The notes: generated by a model not told the origin, from the sequence alone. A stretch of 64,000 nt of DNA from JAFNAG01 sp963721405 (GCA_963721405.1 CAVRJA010000006.1:372001-436000); one strand, 5' to 3'; positions 35,560 through 45,108 are shown, numbered from the stretch's first letter. Made by a program: numbers and translations.

Positions 35560-36543
35560 TCAGGAATGGCCGAGCACCGGGTGCGGGCGATACGGCTCGG
35601 CGAGTGCCATGAGTTCCGCCACTTCCAGCTCGAGACTCAGGGCGGCTGCGGCGTCGTCGAGGTGGTGCATCTTGCTTGCCCCGATGATCGGCGCCGTTAT
35701 GCCGGGTTGCTGGAGGATCCAGGCGAGCGCAACGCGCATATTGGGCACGCCTCGCTTTGCGGCGATCTCAGAGACCCGATCCACGACGGCAAAATCGGAG
35801 TCCTGGTAGTACAGCTTCTGTCCATAATCGTCGGTCTTTGACCGGACGGTGTCTCCGAAGTCCTGCTTCCGCCGGTTTCCGGCCAGGAACCCGCGGGCCA
35901 GCGGGCTCCATGGGATGAGCCCGATGCCCTCGGCGCGGCACAACGGGATCATTTCCCTCTCTTCTTCGCGATAGATCAGGTTGTAATGGTTTTGCATCGT
36001 CACAAACCGGGTCAGGCCCATCTGATCCGCGGTATAGAGCATCTTGGCGAATTGCCAGGCGAACATGGATGAGGCCCCGATATATCGGGCCTTGCCCGCT
36101 TTGACCACGTCATGCAGTGCGCCCAGTGTCTCCTCGATCGGCGTTTCATAGTCGAACCGGTGGATCTGGTATAAATCGACATAATCGGTTCCCAGGCGTC
36201 TGAGGCTGTCGTCGATCGCATGGAGGATATGCTTGCGGGACAGGCCGCGCTGGTTGGGATCGTTCCCCATCTCGTAAAACACCTTGGTGGCGATCACGAC
36301 CCGGTCGCGCGAGGGACCGAGGTCGCGCAGGGCCCGCCCGAGGACCTCTTCGCTGACCCCGAGCGAGTACATGTCGGCCGTGTCGAAAAAATTGATGCCC
36401 AGCTCGAGTGCGTGCCGGATGAACGGGAGGCTCTCATCCTCGTTCAGGACCCATTCCCGCCATTTCTTTGTACCGTAGGTCATCATTCCCAGGCACAACC
36501 TCGAGACCTTCATCCCCGTGGATCCCAGTCGCACATATTTCAT
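35560..36543 (-). CDS. Aldo/keto reductase (YajO/PdxI-like group)
   Basis: A 327-residue NADPH-dependent oxidoreductase. I chose ATG 36543 because GGAAGGA lies a few bases upstream; ATG 36555 adds four residues. It starts MKYVRLGSTGMKVSRLCLGM, as in the large group of AKRs acting on short aldehydes, sugars or pyridoxal. The tetrad is seen as Asp/Tyr in FFDTADMYS, Lys in IATKVF and His in YQIHRFD. It differs clearly from the reductase at 23392. Its upstream gap is shared with the small secreted protein gene. Substrate unknown. Confidence 0.87.
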   Translation of the reverse strand: MKYVRLGSTGMKVSRLCLGMMTYGTKKWREWVLNEDESLPFIRHALELGINFFDTADMYSLGVSEEVLGRALRDLGPSRDRVVIATKVFYEMGNDPNQRGLSRKHILHAIDDSLRRLGTDYVDLYQIHRFDYETPIEETLGALHDVVKAGKARYIGASSMFAWQFAKMLYTADQMGLTRFVTMQNHYNLIYREEEREMIPLCRAEGIGLIPWSPLARGFLAGNRRKQDFGDTVRSKTDDYGQKLYYQDSDFAVVDRVSEIAAKRGVPNMRVALAWILQQPGITAPIIGASKMHHLDDAAAALSLELEVAELMALAEPYRPHPVLGHS

Positions 36544-36876
36544 ATGTCCTTCCATTCTGCCCGATGCCGGTCAGTCCACAATAGCGCGACCCGGCTTCCG
36601 AAAATTCGAGAGAACGTCGCCTGCGTATTGACCCGGTGATTATACCCGCCATGCAATCCCACGGCCCCGGATATCGAGTCCCAGGCCGCCCGGCGGTTCC
36701 GGCGGACCCATATTCCCGGCACAGGCCGAAAAAGTCAATCCGTTTGGGCCTTTGACCATCTTTGGATCCGGGCGTTTCGTCGATTTCGGCAGGCATGCAA
36801 TTGCATAGTCCTGGAATACCTGGAACTATTATGGGAGCCGGATCGTTTATCGTTGGCAATGAACGAGGTGAGACCG
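36544..36876. other. Divergent intergenic region
   Basis: No gene is supported. The promoters of the reductase (leftward) and of the small secreted protein (rightward) must lie here. I could not fit a -35/-10 pair with normal spacing. Confidence 0.4.
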
Positions 36877-37272
36877 ATGAAATTTATCAGAATTTTCCTG
36901 ATTGCGGTGCTTTTGTCGAATGCTGCAACTGTGATGGCGTTCGCACAGGCTCAAGACCTGAGCGGGACCTGGACGGGGGAAACCCTCGTGCCGGATTCGG
37001 CTGATAAGGATCTCGTGACCCTGGTCTTGAAAAAGGATGGATCCTCTTATATCGGAACCGTTACCGACTCATTGGGAATGGCGAATGCAGCCGTTCTGGA
37101 AAAAGTGGCGGTGGCCAAGGATGCATTGACCTTCGAATTCGTCATCACGACAGGTAGTGGAGAAGCTGTCCGGATTCGCGTAGCACTCAGGATCAGCGCG
37201 GAGAAACTTGTCGGAACCTGGGAGTCGGAAGATGGGGAAACCGGCGCCCTGGAGATGACCCGCAAGAAATAA
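36877..37272 (+). CDS. Small secreted beta-rich protein
   Basis: 131 residues; ATG 36877 has GAGGTGAG eight bases upstream. A signal peptide (FIRIFLIAVLLSNAATVMAF) precedes a domain with alternating beta-strand pattern and the recurring DLSGTWTGETLV and KLVGTWESEDGETGALEMTR segments, like lipocalin-type or extracytoplasmic beta-sandwich proteins found in this phylum. No catalytic motif is seen. It is single, with an R2 repeat after the stop. Confidence 0.7.
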   Translation: MKFIRIFLIAVLLSNAATVMAFAQAQDLSGTWTGETLVPDSADKDLVTLVLKKDGSSYIGTVTDSLGMANAAVLEKVAVAKDALTFEFVITTGSGEAVRIRVALRISAEKLVGTWESEDGETGALEMTRKK

Positions 37273-37291
37273 ACCATTCCGACTGAAACAG

Positions 37292-37330
37292 GTGGCCGTG
37301 GGCTTCAGCCCGCAACGTCGATATCGATGC
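37292..37330 (-). repeat. REP-like element R2, single copy
   Basis: GTGGCCGTGGGCTTCAGCCC then GCAACGTCGATATCGATG: an R2 copy in reverse orientation after the small secreted protein gene. Confidence 0.55.
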
Positions 37331-37394
37331 CGATGTGATCCCGCCGCGCGAGGAAGTGTTTCGGAGTCAGCCGGAAAGCACTATCCTCTTACTA

Positions 37395-37916
37395 TCACTG
37401 GGCAGTGGGCTCGTCAGCGAATGCGTCGGGGTCGATCCCGGAATCGGGTGGAAGCTTGTCCATTTCCCGGCGGACGAGCTGCTGGTGAAGGAGTTCTTCG
37501 TCGCGCAGTTCCTGGAAGAGGTCCTGTACCTCGGGATTTTTGATGTGGGGGAGGGTGTGGTCGAAGAAGTCGTGGGCCTTGATCTCGCACTCGAGCGCAA
37601 CCTCCATGGCCTGGCGTGCCGACATGAAGACCCGGGTCTTATCGTATTCAGGAGCCTCGACCTCTGACAGCATGGATCGTTTTACGCGGCGCGGTTCCGC
37701 CTGGAAGAGGGAGCGCCGCCTGGCGGACAGTTCCACTTCATGCCTGTTTTCGTTGCCGATCATTTCATAGAAGAACGCCGCCGCCTCCGGCGTGTGATGC
37801 ACCACCATCTGATCGTAGAATTCCGTGTACCGCTCCTTGGCCTCCTCTTCGATGAAGATGGCCAGGTCAAGGGCATCCATGAGACTCAGGTTGGCATAGT
37901 CGATTTTGGTGCTCAT
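37395..37916 (-). CDS. Ferritin-like diiron protein (rubrerythrin-type core)
   Basis: 173 residues forming a four-helix bundle. Iron ligands are arranged as two halves: glutamates in FIEEEAKERY plus NENRHEVE (ExxH), and LECEIKAHDFF plus RDEELLHQQL. This is the rubrerythrin/bacterioferritin ligand pattern; no C-terminal rubredoxin domain is present. Likely roles are peroxide reduction or iron handling. The start ATG 37916 has GAGGAGGCGC upstream. It diverges from korA, whose oxygen-sensitive product could benefit from peroxide removal; that link is an inference. Confidence 0.82.
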   Translation of the reverse strand: MSTKIDYANLSLMDALDLAIFIEEEAKERYTEFYDQMVVHHTPEAAAFFYEMIGNENRHEVELSARRRSLFQAEPRRVKRSMLSEVEAPEYDKTRVFMSARQAMEVALECEIKAHDFFDHTLPHIKNPEVQDLFQELRDEELLHQQLVRREMDKLPPDSGIDPDAFADEPTAQ

Positions 37917-38222
37917 TTGCGCCTCCTCTCGGGAACGGGCCGGAGATTGTGCCGGGTCGCGGTCCGGTGGTCAAGCGGTGGGCGAACCACCGAGAGATTC
38001 CCCTGGCAAATCGTGCATCAAAAAGCGCAAACAGGCAATGGGGAAGCAGGTGTATAGTGCGACGTTTGTTAATTCGAGGGTTCGAAGCCGGGAGAGATTC
38101 TGGTAAGATATCGGATTCCGGGCAGCGCACCATGGTGGGCAGGCACCTGATGCTTCCCTGCGCGCATCCGGTTCCGCAAGTCGCCCTTCGGGGCATGTAA
38201 TCGACCTTCAAAGAAGGGAAAT
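37917..38222. other. Divergent intergenic region before korA
   Basis: No gene is supported in these 306 bases. They must hold the promoters of the ferritin-like gene and of korA. No clear regulator site was seen. Confidence 0.4.
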
Positions 38223-40010
38223 ATGAAAAGCGATCTGATCATCGGAATGGCAGGCTCGGGGGGAGACGGGATCATATCCGCCGGGGAATTCCTCATCGCA
38301 GCGGCCGCGGCGGAAGGCTATCACGCAATCATGACGAAGAGTTTCGGCCCGCAGATTCGAGGCGGCGAGTCCTCCTGCCGCCTGCGTGTTTCCACAGGCG
38401 AAGTGCTGAATCCCGGAGGCACCCTCGATGTGGCGGTAGCTCTCAACTGGGAGGATTTCCTGAGGTTCGGTGCCGAGCTGCCCGTGGGCGGCCACACAAT
38501 CATGATCTACGAGAGCAAGACCGGAGTGGCGCCCGACAAGCTTCCCCTCGAGGGGATAAAACCCGCGGTCGTCCTCCCGGTCCCGATCGGAGAGCTGGCC
38601 AAGAAGACGGCGGGGACCGACAAAGCCAAGAACACGATCGTTTTGGGTCTGCTGGCGGGCTGGTTTGGGTTGGCGCCGAAATCCATCCTGGCGGGCATAC
38701 AGAAGAAGTTCGCCAAGAAGGGGCCCGAAATGATGGAAGCCAACCAGCGCGCTTTCGATGCCGGCATCGAGTATGCCAAGGCGCACCCGATCGAAGAACA
38801 TTGGCAGATGGAACCCGTGTCGGGTGGGCTTGGATCCAAGCTGCTCACCGACGGCAACGACATGTGTGCTGCCGCCGCGCTGTTCGCGGGGTGCGAGTTC
38901 TTCAGCGGCTACCCGATCACCCCCTCGTCCGAAGTCATGCACTTCCTCAGCCGGGAGATCTGGAAGTACGGCGGGACGCTGGTGCAGGCGGAAGATGAGA
39001 TTGCCGGCATCGGCGCCGTCGTCGGTGCTTCCTTCGCGGGCAAGAAGGCCTTGACGGCGACATCGGGACCCGGCATGTCGCTCAAGACCGAGATGCTGGG
39101 TCTGGCGACGATCGCGGAAATCCCGCTGGTATGCCTCAACGTGCAGCGGGGAGGCCCCTCGACGGGAATCCCGACGAAGAGCGAGCAGTCGGACCTGTTC
39201 CAGGCCGCATTCTCCGGCCACGGCGACTGCGTTCGTCCCGTGCTTGCGCCGGTGAGCGTCGCCGACGCCTTCGGCATCACCGTCGAAGCGTTCAATATCG
39301 CCGAGTACTACCAGACGCCGGTGATCATCCTCTCCGACCAGGAAATCGGTCATCGCAAGGAGACGGTGGATCCGATCGACACCTCGACCTACAAACTGGT
39401 AGAGCGCCGCCGGCCGGCCGAAAAGGAGCTCGAGCACTACACGCGCTTCCGCATCACCGAGACCGGGATCAGCCCTATCAGCATCCCCGGCATGCCCGGG
39501 GGCAACTATCTGGCTTCCGGCATTGAACACAACGAGGCCGGAGCACCGACGGCGAAGGGCGAAATTCACGCCAAAATGAACGAGAAGCGCATCCGGAAGT
39601 TTGCCCCTTTGAAGACCAGGCGCGATCTCTTCCTGTTAGAGGGGGACGTCAACGCGTCGCTTGCCCTCGTGTCCTGGGGCAGCGTGGCCGGCGTCGCCCG
39701 GGAAGCCCTGCGGCTGGCCCAGGCGGAAGGAATGAAGGTGAAGTTGCTGATCCCGAAACTCCTTTTCCCGGTCTCGGAAGAGATTTTTGAGGACTTTTTC
39801 CACTCGGTGAAGATGGGCCTGGTGGTGGAGCAGTCCCATCAGGGACAACTGTACCGCCTCATCCGCATGTACGTGGATGTCCCGCGTGGAATGGAGTCCC
39901 TGGCGAAAAGCGGTTCCAACCCGATCCTCGCCACCGAGGTGGTCGAACGGTTGCGGGCTCAGGTTCGGTCGCTTCAGCGTCGGCGGAGCGGCGAGACGGA
40001 GCCGGAATAG
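38223..40010 (+). CDS. korA: 2-oxoacid:ferredoxin oxidoreductase, fused gamma-alpha subunit
   Basis: 595 residues: the gamma domain (about 1-185, beginning IIGMAGSGGDGIISAGEFL) is fused to the alpha domain (about 205-590, with SGYPITPSSEVMHFL, QAEDEIAGIGAVVGAS and TSGPGMSLKTE). With the beta subunit it oxidatively decarboxylates a 2-oxoacid, probably 2-oxoglutarate, with CoA, reducing ferredoxin; the reverse reaction is possible. AAGGGA lies just before ATG 38223. korB follows after about 100 bp. A branched-chain or pyruvate specificity cannot be excluded by eye. No separate ferredoxin-like delta subunit is present. Confidence 0.92.
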   Translation: MKSDLIIGMAGSGGDGIISAGEFLIAAAAAEGYHAIMTKSFGPQIRGGESSCRLRVSTGEVLNPGGTLDVAVALNWEDFLRFGAELPVGGHTIMIYESKTGVAPDKLPLEGIKPAVVLPVPIGELAKKTAGTDKAKNTIVLGLLAGWFGLAPKSILAGIQKKFAKKGPEMMEANQRAFDAGIEYAKAHPIEEHWQMEPVSGGLGSKLLTDGNDMCAAAALFAGCEFFSGYPITPSSEVMHFLSREIWKYGGTLVQAEDEIAGIGAVVGASFAGKKALTATSGPGMSLKTEMLGLATIAEIPLVCLNVQRGGPSTGIPTKSEQSDLFQAAFSGHGDCVRPVLAPVSVADAFGITVEAFNIAEYYQTPVIILSDQEIGHRKETVDPIDTSTYKLVERRRPAEKELEHYTRFRITETGISPISIPGMPGGNYLASGIEHNEAGAPTAKGEIHAKMNEKRIRKFAPLKTRRDLFLLEGDVNASLALVSWGSVAGVAREALRLAQAEGMKVKLLIPKLLFPVSEEIFEDFFHSVKMGLVVEQSHQGQLYRLIRMYVDVPRGMESLAKSGSNPILATEVVERLRAQVRSLQRRRSGETEPE

Positions 40011-40111
40011 CGAAAACTGACGGCGATCTCCACGGAGACGCCGGAAGGCAATTCCGGGGATTATCGCCGCGTGATGCGAGATTAAGTTAGAACAGGAAAG
40101 GTAGTGCAATC

Positions 40112-40996
40112 ATGAGCGCAACCAGTTCAGCGCACGAATACGTTGCCAAGGATTTCAAGAGCGATCTGAAGCCGATCTGGTGTCCAGGATGCGGCGATTA
40201 CGGCGTAGTGAGCGCGATCTACCGCGCGCTTGCCAACATCGGCAGGCCGCCGCACGAGATCGCCTTTGTCTCCGGCATCGGCTGCTCCAGCAGAATTCCC
40301 GGCTACACGACCGCGTACGGATTCAACAGCGTCCACGGCCGCGCCCTGCCAATCGCCCAGGGGATCAAACTGGCGCAACCGGAACTGCTGGTGCTCGTTG
40401 CCGGCGGAGACGGTGACGGCTTCTCCATCGGCGGCGGCCACGTGGCCCACGCCATCCGCCGGAACATAGATCTGACCTATATTGTGATGGACAACCAGAT
40501 CTACGGCCTCACCAAGGGACAGCTCTCGCCGACCTCCAGGCGCGGGCTGAAGACGGCTTCCTCCGCCTTCGGCAGCCTGGAAGATCCTGTCAATCCGCTG
40601 ATGTACGTTCTCGGCTACGGGGCCGGGTTTGTCGCGCAGGGCACGCCGGCCGACATGGACGGGCTGGCAGCGGTCATCGAGGAAGGGATCCGATTCCCGG
40701 GTTTTGCCTTCATCAACGTACAGTCGCCGTGCGTGACTTACGGGCAGGTTGATGCGCAGGTCAAGGCGCACCGGGAAATCATGGAAAGCCTCGAGAAGTT
40801 GGGGCACGATTCCTCCAACCGCCTGCGGGCGCTGGACCTCGCCCAGGATTACGGCACCAAGCTGTACACCGGCGTCTTTTACCGCGACCCGAATCCCAGA
40901 CCGACCTTCGGAGACGCGGTCAAAGAGCGGCACGACGCTCTCAAAGGAACAGGCTTCCCCAAGGAGAAGATCCTGGATATGTTCCGGCCGCACTGA
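40112..40996 (+). CDS. korB: 2-oxoacid:ferredoxin oxidoreductase, beta subunit
   Basis: 294 residues. It carries the thiamine-diphosphate and iron-sulfur parts: IWCPGCGDYGV near residue 23 and SGIGCSSRIPGY near 54 supply cluster cysteines, and GGDGDGFSIGGGHVAHAIRRN is the ThDP/Mg motif (GDGD...N). It is shorter than pyruvate-type enzymes and has the usual length for KorB-type subunits. It is co-oriented with korA and probably co-transcribed. A GGTGTTGG dyad follows the stop. Confidence 0.93.
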   Translation: MSATSSAHEYVAKDFKSDLKPIWCPGCGDYGVVSAIYRALANIGRPPHEIAFVSGIGCSSRIPGYTTAYGFNSVHGRALPIAQGIKLAQPELLVLVAGGDGDGFSIGGGHVAHAIRRNIDLTYIVMDNQIYGLTKGQLSPTSRRGLKTASSAFGSLEDPVNPLMYVLGYGAGFVAQGTPADMDGLAAVIEEGIRFPGFAFINVQSPCVTYGQVDAQVKAHREIMESLEKLGHDSSNRLRALDLAQDYGTKLYTGVFYRDPNPRPTFGDAVKERHDALKGTGFPKEKILDMFRPH

Positions 40997-40997
40997 T

Positions 40998-41140
40998 CTG
41001 GGTGCTGGGTGTTGGGTGCCGGGTGTTGGATGTGGGGGCATCTGATGTGTGATGTCCCCCTATCCCCCTGCAGTCCGATTCCCCACCCAAACCATCCGAT
41101 TGATCCCTGACACCCAACACCTGACACCCGACACTCATCC
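40998..41140 (+). repeat. GGGTGTTGGGTGCC-type dyad
   Basis: Left arm 40998-41053 (GGGTGCTGGGTGTTGGGTGC and more) and inverted right arm 41107-41140 (CTGACACCCAACACCTGACA and CCCGACAC) are separated by about 53 bases. It starts immediately after the korB stop. The remaining bases to 41340 hold no gene. Confidence 0.65.
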
Positions 41141-41340
41141 AGGCCGGCCTTCTCCGCGTGGCCACCTGACAGTAAACGGGGAAGGTGGGAACCCACTGCT
41201 CCTGTTCATCGTCTTTATCAGCAGGCGCCTGACGTGCAGTAAATGAGCCCCCGACTACGGTAGTTGCACTTGGGATTTCGCAGTGCGACTGGGGCCGGGA
41301 CCGTTCGTTTATGCCTTTGAAGCCCAAACCAGGAGGAGAC

Positions 41341-41778
41341 ATGAGATCCAAAGAGCGCTCTCGGGATGTATTTCAATCCCTGCCTGAAGCCGATTACTGG
41401 AACGACAAAACCAGGCAGGGTTGGAAGCTCATTGCCGCCGAGTGGGAGCGAGAGACCGGGTTCGAGGGGGAAGATGTGCCGTGGGCGGAAGAAGTCCCGT
41501 ATGGGCTGAGGGTTGCTGAGGACTGCCTTCATCTGGTCGAGAATCCGCAGGAGAGGGAGGCAATGACGCTCATGCTCGAGTTGATCGTCGCCGACAAACC
41601 CTTCTCAGAAATCGCCGACGAGGTGAATGCGCGTGGGTTTCGCACTCGCTCAGGGTCAAAATGGACCCAGATCGACATATTTGAACTTCTGCCGCGCCTC
41701 GTCGAGATTTCCTCGCGGATCTATCCCACAAGGCGCTGGTCCGAGCGCAGAGGACGCATCTACAGTTTTTTCCGCTGA
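41341..41778 (+). CDS. Orphan recombinase-like domain protein
   Basis: 145 residues; ATG 41341 has AGGAGGAG directly upstream. The C-terminal half (about 80-130) reads LIVADKPFSEIADEVNARG then FRTRSGSKWTQIDIFELLP, resembling the helical 'Recombinase' domain that follows the catalytic domain in large serine recombinases (the iaxxLNxxGxxTxxGxxWt pattern). The serine catalytic domain is absent. The N-terminal half is acidic and tryptophan-rich (ADYWNDKTRQGWKLIAAEWE). I recall similar short proteins from this phylum, but not a function. It could be a DNA-binding regulator or a domesticated fragment. Confidence 0.65.
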   Translation: MRSKERSRDVFQSLPEADYWNDKTRQGWKLIAAEWERETGFEGEDVPWAEEVPYGLRVAEDCLHLVENPQEREAMTLMLELIVADKPFSEIADEVNARGFRTRSGSKWTQIDIFELLPRLVEISSRIYPTRRWSERRGRIYSFFR

Positions 41779-42002
41779 AATCCGGCGAACCAGCGGGCCT
41801 CGGCCGCCGGGACCTGCCGAGTGAGAATTGTTGAAACGGCGATCGTCAAACGGACACCTACTACTGCCGAATCCAGGGAAAAGGGCGGCGGATCGCGGGT
41901 TCCGGCACAATTCCCGCCCGAGGAGCAAACTTTTTTTCGCAAACACTCGTCTTATCAGCTGGTGAAATCATAGTTACATTGAGAACGGGGAGCACTATCC
42001 GT

Positions 42003-44273
42003 ATGCCTGCATGCCGCAGTTTATCCTCCGGCGCCTGGCTGATCTTATTTTGTTTCCTGCTCCCTTCGGTTGCGCGGGCCCAGGCGAAACCGGACAGGGA
42101 CAAGGGCCGCAAGGCGCAGCCGGCGAACGAGAAATCGATCGCCGAACCGGGTTCAATGGCGCCGATCGAGGCTTATTTTCTCACCGCTCCCCCCGTCATC
42201 GACGGTGTGCTGGACGATGCTGCCTGGAAGACCGCTCCCCTGCCCACGGGCGAATGGTTGACCTACAATCCCTCCTACGGCGAAACGATGGCCCAGAAGA
42301 CCCAGGTCTGGGTGGCCTACGACCGGAACTACCTGTATTTCGCGTTCCGCTGCCTCGATCCAGAACCCGGGAAGATCAAGACCTCGATCGCGCGCCGGGA
42401 CACGATCTGGAACGACGATTGGATCGGACTGAGCCTGGACGCGCTCGGCTCCGGCCAGAGTTCCTACGACCTGTTCAGTAACCCGAGCGGCATTCAGGGG
42501 GACATCCTGAATACGAGCACGCGCGGGGAGGATACGTCTCCTGACTGGGTGTGGGAAAGCGCAGGCAAAGTGACCGGGGAAGGGTACACGGCGGAAATGA
42601 GCATTCCGTTCAAGAGCATCCGCTTCAAGAGCGGAGCCGACGTGCGCATGGGGGTGATTTTCTGGCGGCGTGTCAGCCGCCTCGGCACATCCGCATCCTG
42701 GCCGGACCTGCCGCGGGGCAAGTCGATCTTCACCCGATATGCGCCTCTCCGCATGCACGACCTGAAGCAGCCGCGGACGCTGGAGGTCATCCCCAATCTT
42801 ACCTATTCACTCCGCCAGACGCGCGAAACACCCGCCCAATGGGGGGAATACGATTCGAAGCCCGATGCCGGGTTTACCGTGAAATACGGCATCACCTCCT
42901 CCGTGACCCTCGACGGGACTTACCGGCCCGACTTCAGCCAGGTCGAAAGCGACACGTTCCAGGTCGAGGTAAACCAGCGATTCCCGGTCTTCTACAGTGA
43001 AAAGAGACCGTTTTTCATGGAAGGAATGGGGACCTTCGAGCTGGCCGGAACCGGCGGGGACGGCAACATGCGCACCGCCGTGCATACCAGGCGCATCATC
43101 GACCCGCTGTATGGCTTGAAGCTGACGGGAAACCTCGGCAAGTTCACTTTTGCCACACTGTCCGCTTCGGACCGTGCCCCGGGGCAACTCGACGCCTCGG
43201 ATCCGAATGCCGGCGAGCGCAAGAGCTTCAATATCGGGCGTGTGCTTTACAGTGTGGGGAAGGGCAGCTATGCCGGCGGTCTCTTCACGGACACGGAATT
43301 CGCCGGCGGACACAACCGGGTTGCCGCCGGGGACATCTCTCTCCACCTGGGGGAGCACCAGAGCTGGAGCGCCACGGTGATCGGGTCGAACACCGTCCCG
43401 TTCGATGGGACGCCGGACCGAAATGGAATGGCGGCGCAGATGTCCTACGGGTATTCGAGCAAGCGCTATGAAGCGTCCACCCAACTGGAACACTTCGACC
43501 GCGATTTCAAAATGGACACCGGTTTTTACAACCGGACAGGGATCACCGGAGGATGGGTCTATTCCGGCATCAACCTGTATCCGAACGAAACCCGCTTCAA
43601 GTGGATAAAGCGAGTGAATCCGTTCGTTTTCGTGCGCGGATACCGGGACCGCGTCCAGGGCGGCAACGATCGCATTTACGTGGCGGCGCTCCGGGCGAAC
43701 TTTACCCGGCAGGGATACGCTCAGATCAACGTCGTGCGGGGCCGCGAGCCTTGGGCCGGGCAGCTTTTTGATATCCGCGCCGTGGAAATGATGGGGCAGG
43801 CGCAGCTGCTCCGGTGGCTTTATCTGCAGTCCAACCTGAGCTTCTCCCATTCGGTGTTCTACGATCGCGAGAATCCCTTCCTGGGCAAGGAGAGGTATTT
43901 TTCCACCAGCTTCACCCTGCAGCCCAATTCCAGGCTCAGCCAGCGCATCGCCATTGCGCGGGACTCGTTCGACCGCCTCTCGGACGGCCGGCACGAATAT
44001 ACGGTCAACATCATCAACACCCGCACGAGCTATCAGATCAACAAGCGCTTCTCCGTGCGCGCGATCGCGCAGTACGACAGCTCGCGCACCCGCATACTTA
44101 CGGACTTTCTCGGATCCTACGAGCTCGTTCCGGGAACCGTCGCCTACGCCGGTTACGGGGCGCTGTATGAGAGGCGCTCGTGGGACGGCACGCAGCTCCT
44201 GCAGGGAGCCGGCGACTATCTGAACACGCAGCGCGGACTTTTCTTCAAGGTCTCCTACCTGCTCCGGTTTTGA
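42003..44273 (+). CDS. DUF5916 outer-membrane protein with CBM9-like domain
   Basis: 756 residues from ATG 42003 (GGGGAG ten bases upstream); a TTG at 41979 is an alternative. After the signal peptide (LILFCFLLPSVARAQ) comes a carbohydrate-binding-family-9-like sandwich (about 55-240; PVIDGVLDDAAWKTAP, WVAYDRNYLYFAFRC), then the DUF5916 beta-barrel region to the end, whose last residues (FFKVSYLLRF) form an outer-membrane C-terminal signature with terminal phenylalanine. The domain pair is common in secreted proteomes of this kind of bacterium. It probably binds or passes glycans or other ligands at the outer membrane. Function unproven. Confidence 0.85.
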   Translation: MPACRSLSSGAWLILFCFLLPSVARAQAKPDRDKGRKAQPANEKSIAEPGSMAPIEAYFLTAPPVIDGVLDDAAWKTAPLPTGEWLTYNPSYGETMAQKTQVWVAYDRNYLYFAFRCLDPEPGKIKTSIARRDTIWNDDWIGLSLDALGSGQSSYDLFSNPSGIQGDILNTSTRGEDTSPDWVWESAGKVTGEGYTAEMSIPFKSIRFKSGADVRMGVIFWRRVSRLGTSASWPDLPRGKSIFTRYAPLRMHDLKQPRTLEVIPNLTYSLRQTRETPAQWGEYDSKPDAGFTVKYGITSSVTLDGTYRPDFSQVESDTFQVEVNQRFPVFYSEKRPFFMEGMGTFELAGTGGDGNMRTAVHTRRIIDPLYGLKLTGNLGKFTFATLSASDRAPGQLDASDPNAGERKSFNIGRVLYSVGKGSYAGGLFTDTEFAGGHNRVAAGDISLHLGEHQSWSATVIGSNTVPFDGTPDRNGMAAQMSYGYSSKRYEASTQLEHFDRDFKMDTGFYNRTGITGGWVYSGINLYPNETRFKWIKRVNPFVFVRGYRDRVQGGNDRIYVAALRANFTRQGYAQINVVRGREPWAGQLFDIRAVEMMGQAQLLRWLYLQSNLSFSHSVFYDRENPFLGKERYFSTSFTLQPNSRLSQRIAIARDSFDRLSDGRHEYTVNIINTRTSYQINKRFSVRAIAQYDSSRTRILTDFLGSYELVPGTVAYAGYGALYERRSWDGTQLLQGAGDYLNTQRGLFFKVSYLLRF

Positions 44274-44283
44274 TGTCCAACGT

Positions 44284-44898
44284 TCAGCCACGAATCCGGC
44301 CCGCGAGGCTCTGCCAATGGAGCTTCGGGATGAAGCGAGGGACCCGAGCGCAGTAGGCGTCATACTCGGCGCCGTAGCGATTCCGGAGTTCCCGTTCCTC
44401 AATCTGCGCCAGCAGGTACAGGATGATGGCGAGCGTCGGCAGCAGGATGTAAATGGTCAGGTAATTGCAGAACAACGCATACGCGGCGACGCCAAGGAAT
44501 AGCTGCACGTAGCGCGGATGCCGCAGCCTGCCGTAAATGCCCTCCGTCAGGAGCGGGATTTTGTGCTTTTCGGGCGATATCTCAGGTATGCCCGTGAATA
44601 TGCCGGGGCGCAGATGCCTGGACAGCCGTTTGCGCAGAATCAGGGAAAAGAACGCCGGCCCCAGGGCGAGCCCGATCAAAGTCGGGCTGGTGCCGAATTC
44701 CACGGTGAGCAACGGCCGGCAGAGCAGCGAAATCAATCCTGCGAGAAGCAGCATGCCTGCATAGTGGATTCCGAGTGTAAGGTGCAATCCCACCTTGCGC
44801 CAGAAGCGGATCAACGGGTGGATTGAGAATCAGTAGAGGATGACCGGCGGGAGGAATGACAGTATCGTCAGTGCGACATAGTACCGGATCGAGTCCAC
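44284..44898 (-). pseudogene. Isoprenylcysteine-methyltransferase-like gene with in-frame UGA
   Basis: A PEMT/ICMT-type membrane methyltransferase. The frame from GTG 44898 (GGAGGAAG upstream) gives 22 residues ending PPVILY, then a TGA at 44830-44832, then continues FSIHPLIRFWRK to 44284. Homologues have tryptophan or another aromatic there, so TGG to TGA nonsense is the simplest reading; a TTG restart at 44814 could yield a 176-residue product. The family SAM-binding features GIYGRLRHPRYVQ and EERELRNRYGAEYDAYCARV are intact. Unlike the thioredoxin at 16059, the stop is not at a cysteine position. Confidence 0.7.
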
Positions 44899-44972
44899 GC
44901 CTTCCTCCGCAAAGTAGAGTTGCGACGGGATTTTACCACTGCAGCCTTGATTCGCGGCCCGATAAGCTCAAG

Positions 44973-45005
44973 AATCCGTGTTAATGCGTGTTGATCCGTG
45001 TCCTG
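44973..45005 (+). repeat. AATCCGTGTTAATGCGTGTT-type repeat
   Basis: Three to four GATCCGTGTT-like units of about 10 bp, one arm only, upstream of the methyltransferase pseudogene. Region 44899-45422 contains only repeats (this, R1 and R2) and the promoter of the ADOP gene. Confidence 0.4.
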
Positions 45006-45022
45006 ATTTTCATGTTCTTCCT

Positions 45023-45058
45023 CTTCAGCCCGGTCTCTAAACTGAACCCTACGGCTGA
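45023..45058 (+). repeat. REP-like element R1, copy c
   Basis: CTTCAGCCCGGTCTCTAAAC, GAACCCTACGGCTGA: same order as the copies at 15766 and 19222. Confidence 0.55.
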
Positions 45059-45108
45059 TTCCGCAAAAACCCCTCATGCGGCGGGATGGCACTGGAATCG
45101 ACACAGAA

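Noticed and set aside
44830..44832. UGA in the methyltransferase considered as a second selenocysteine codon
   Set aside because: The position is aromatic in the family, not Cys, and the downstream hairpin lacks a G in the first two loop bases.
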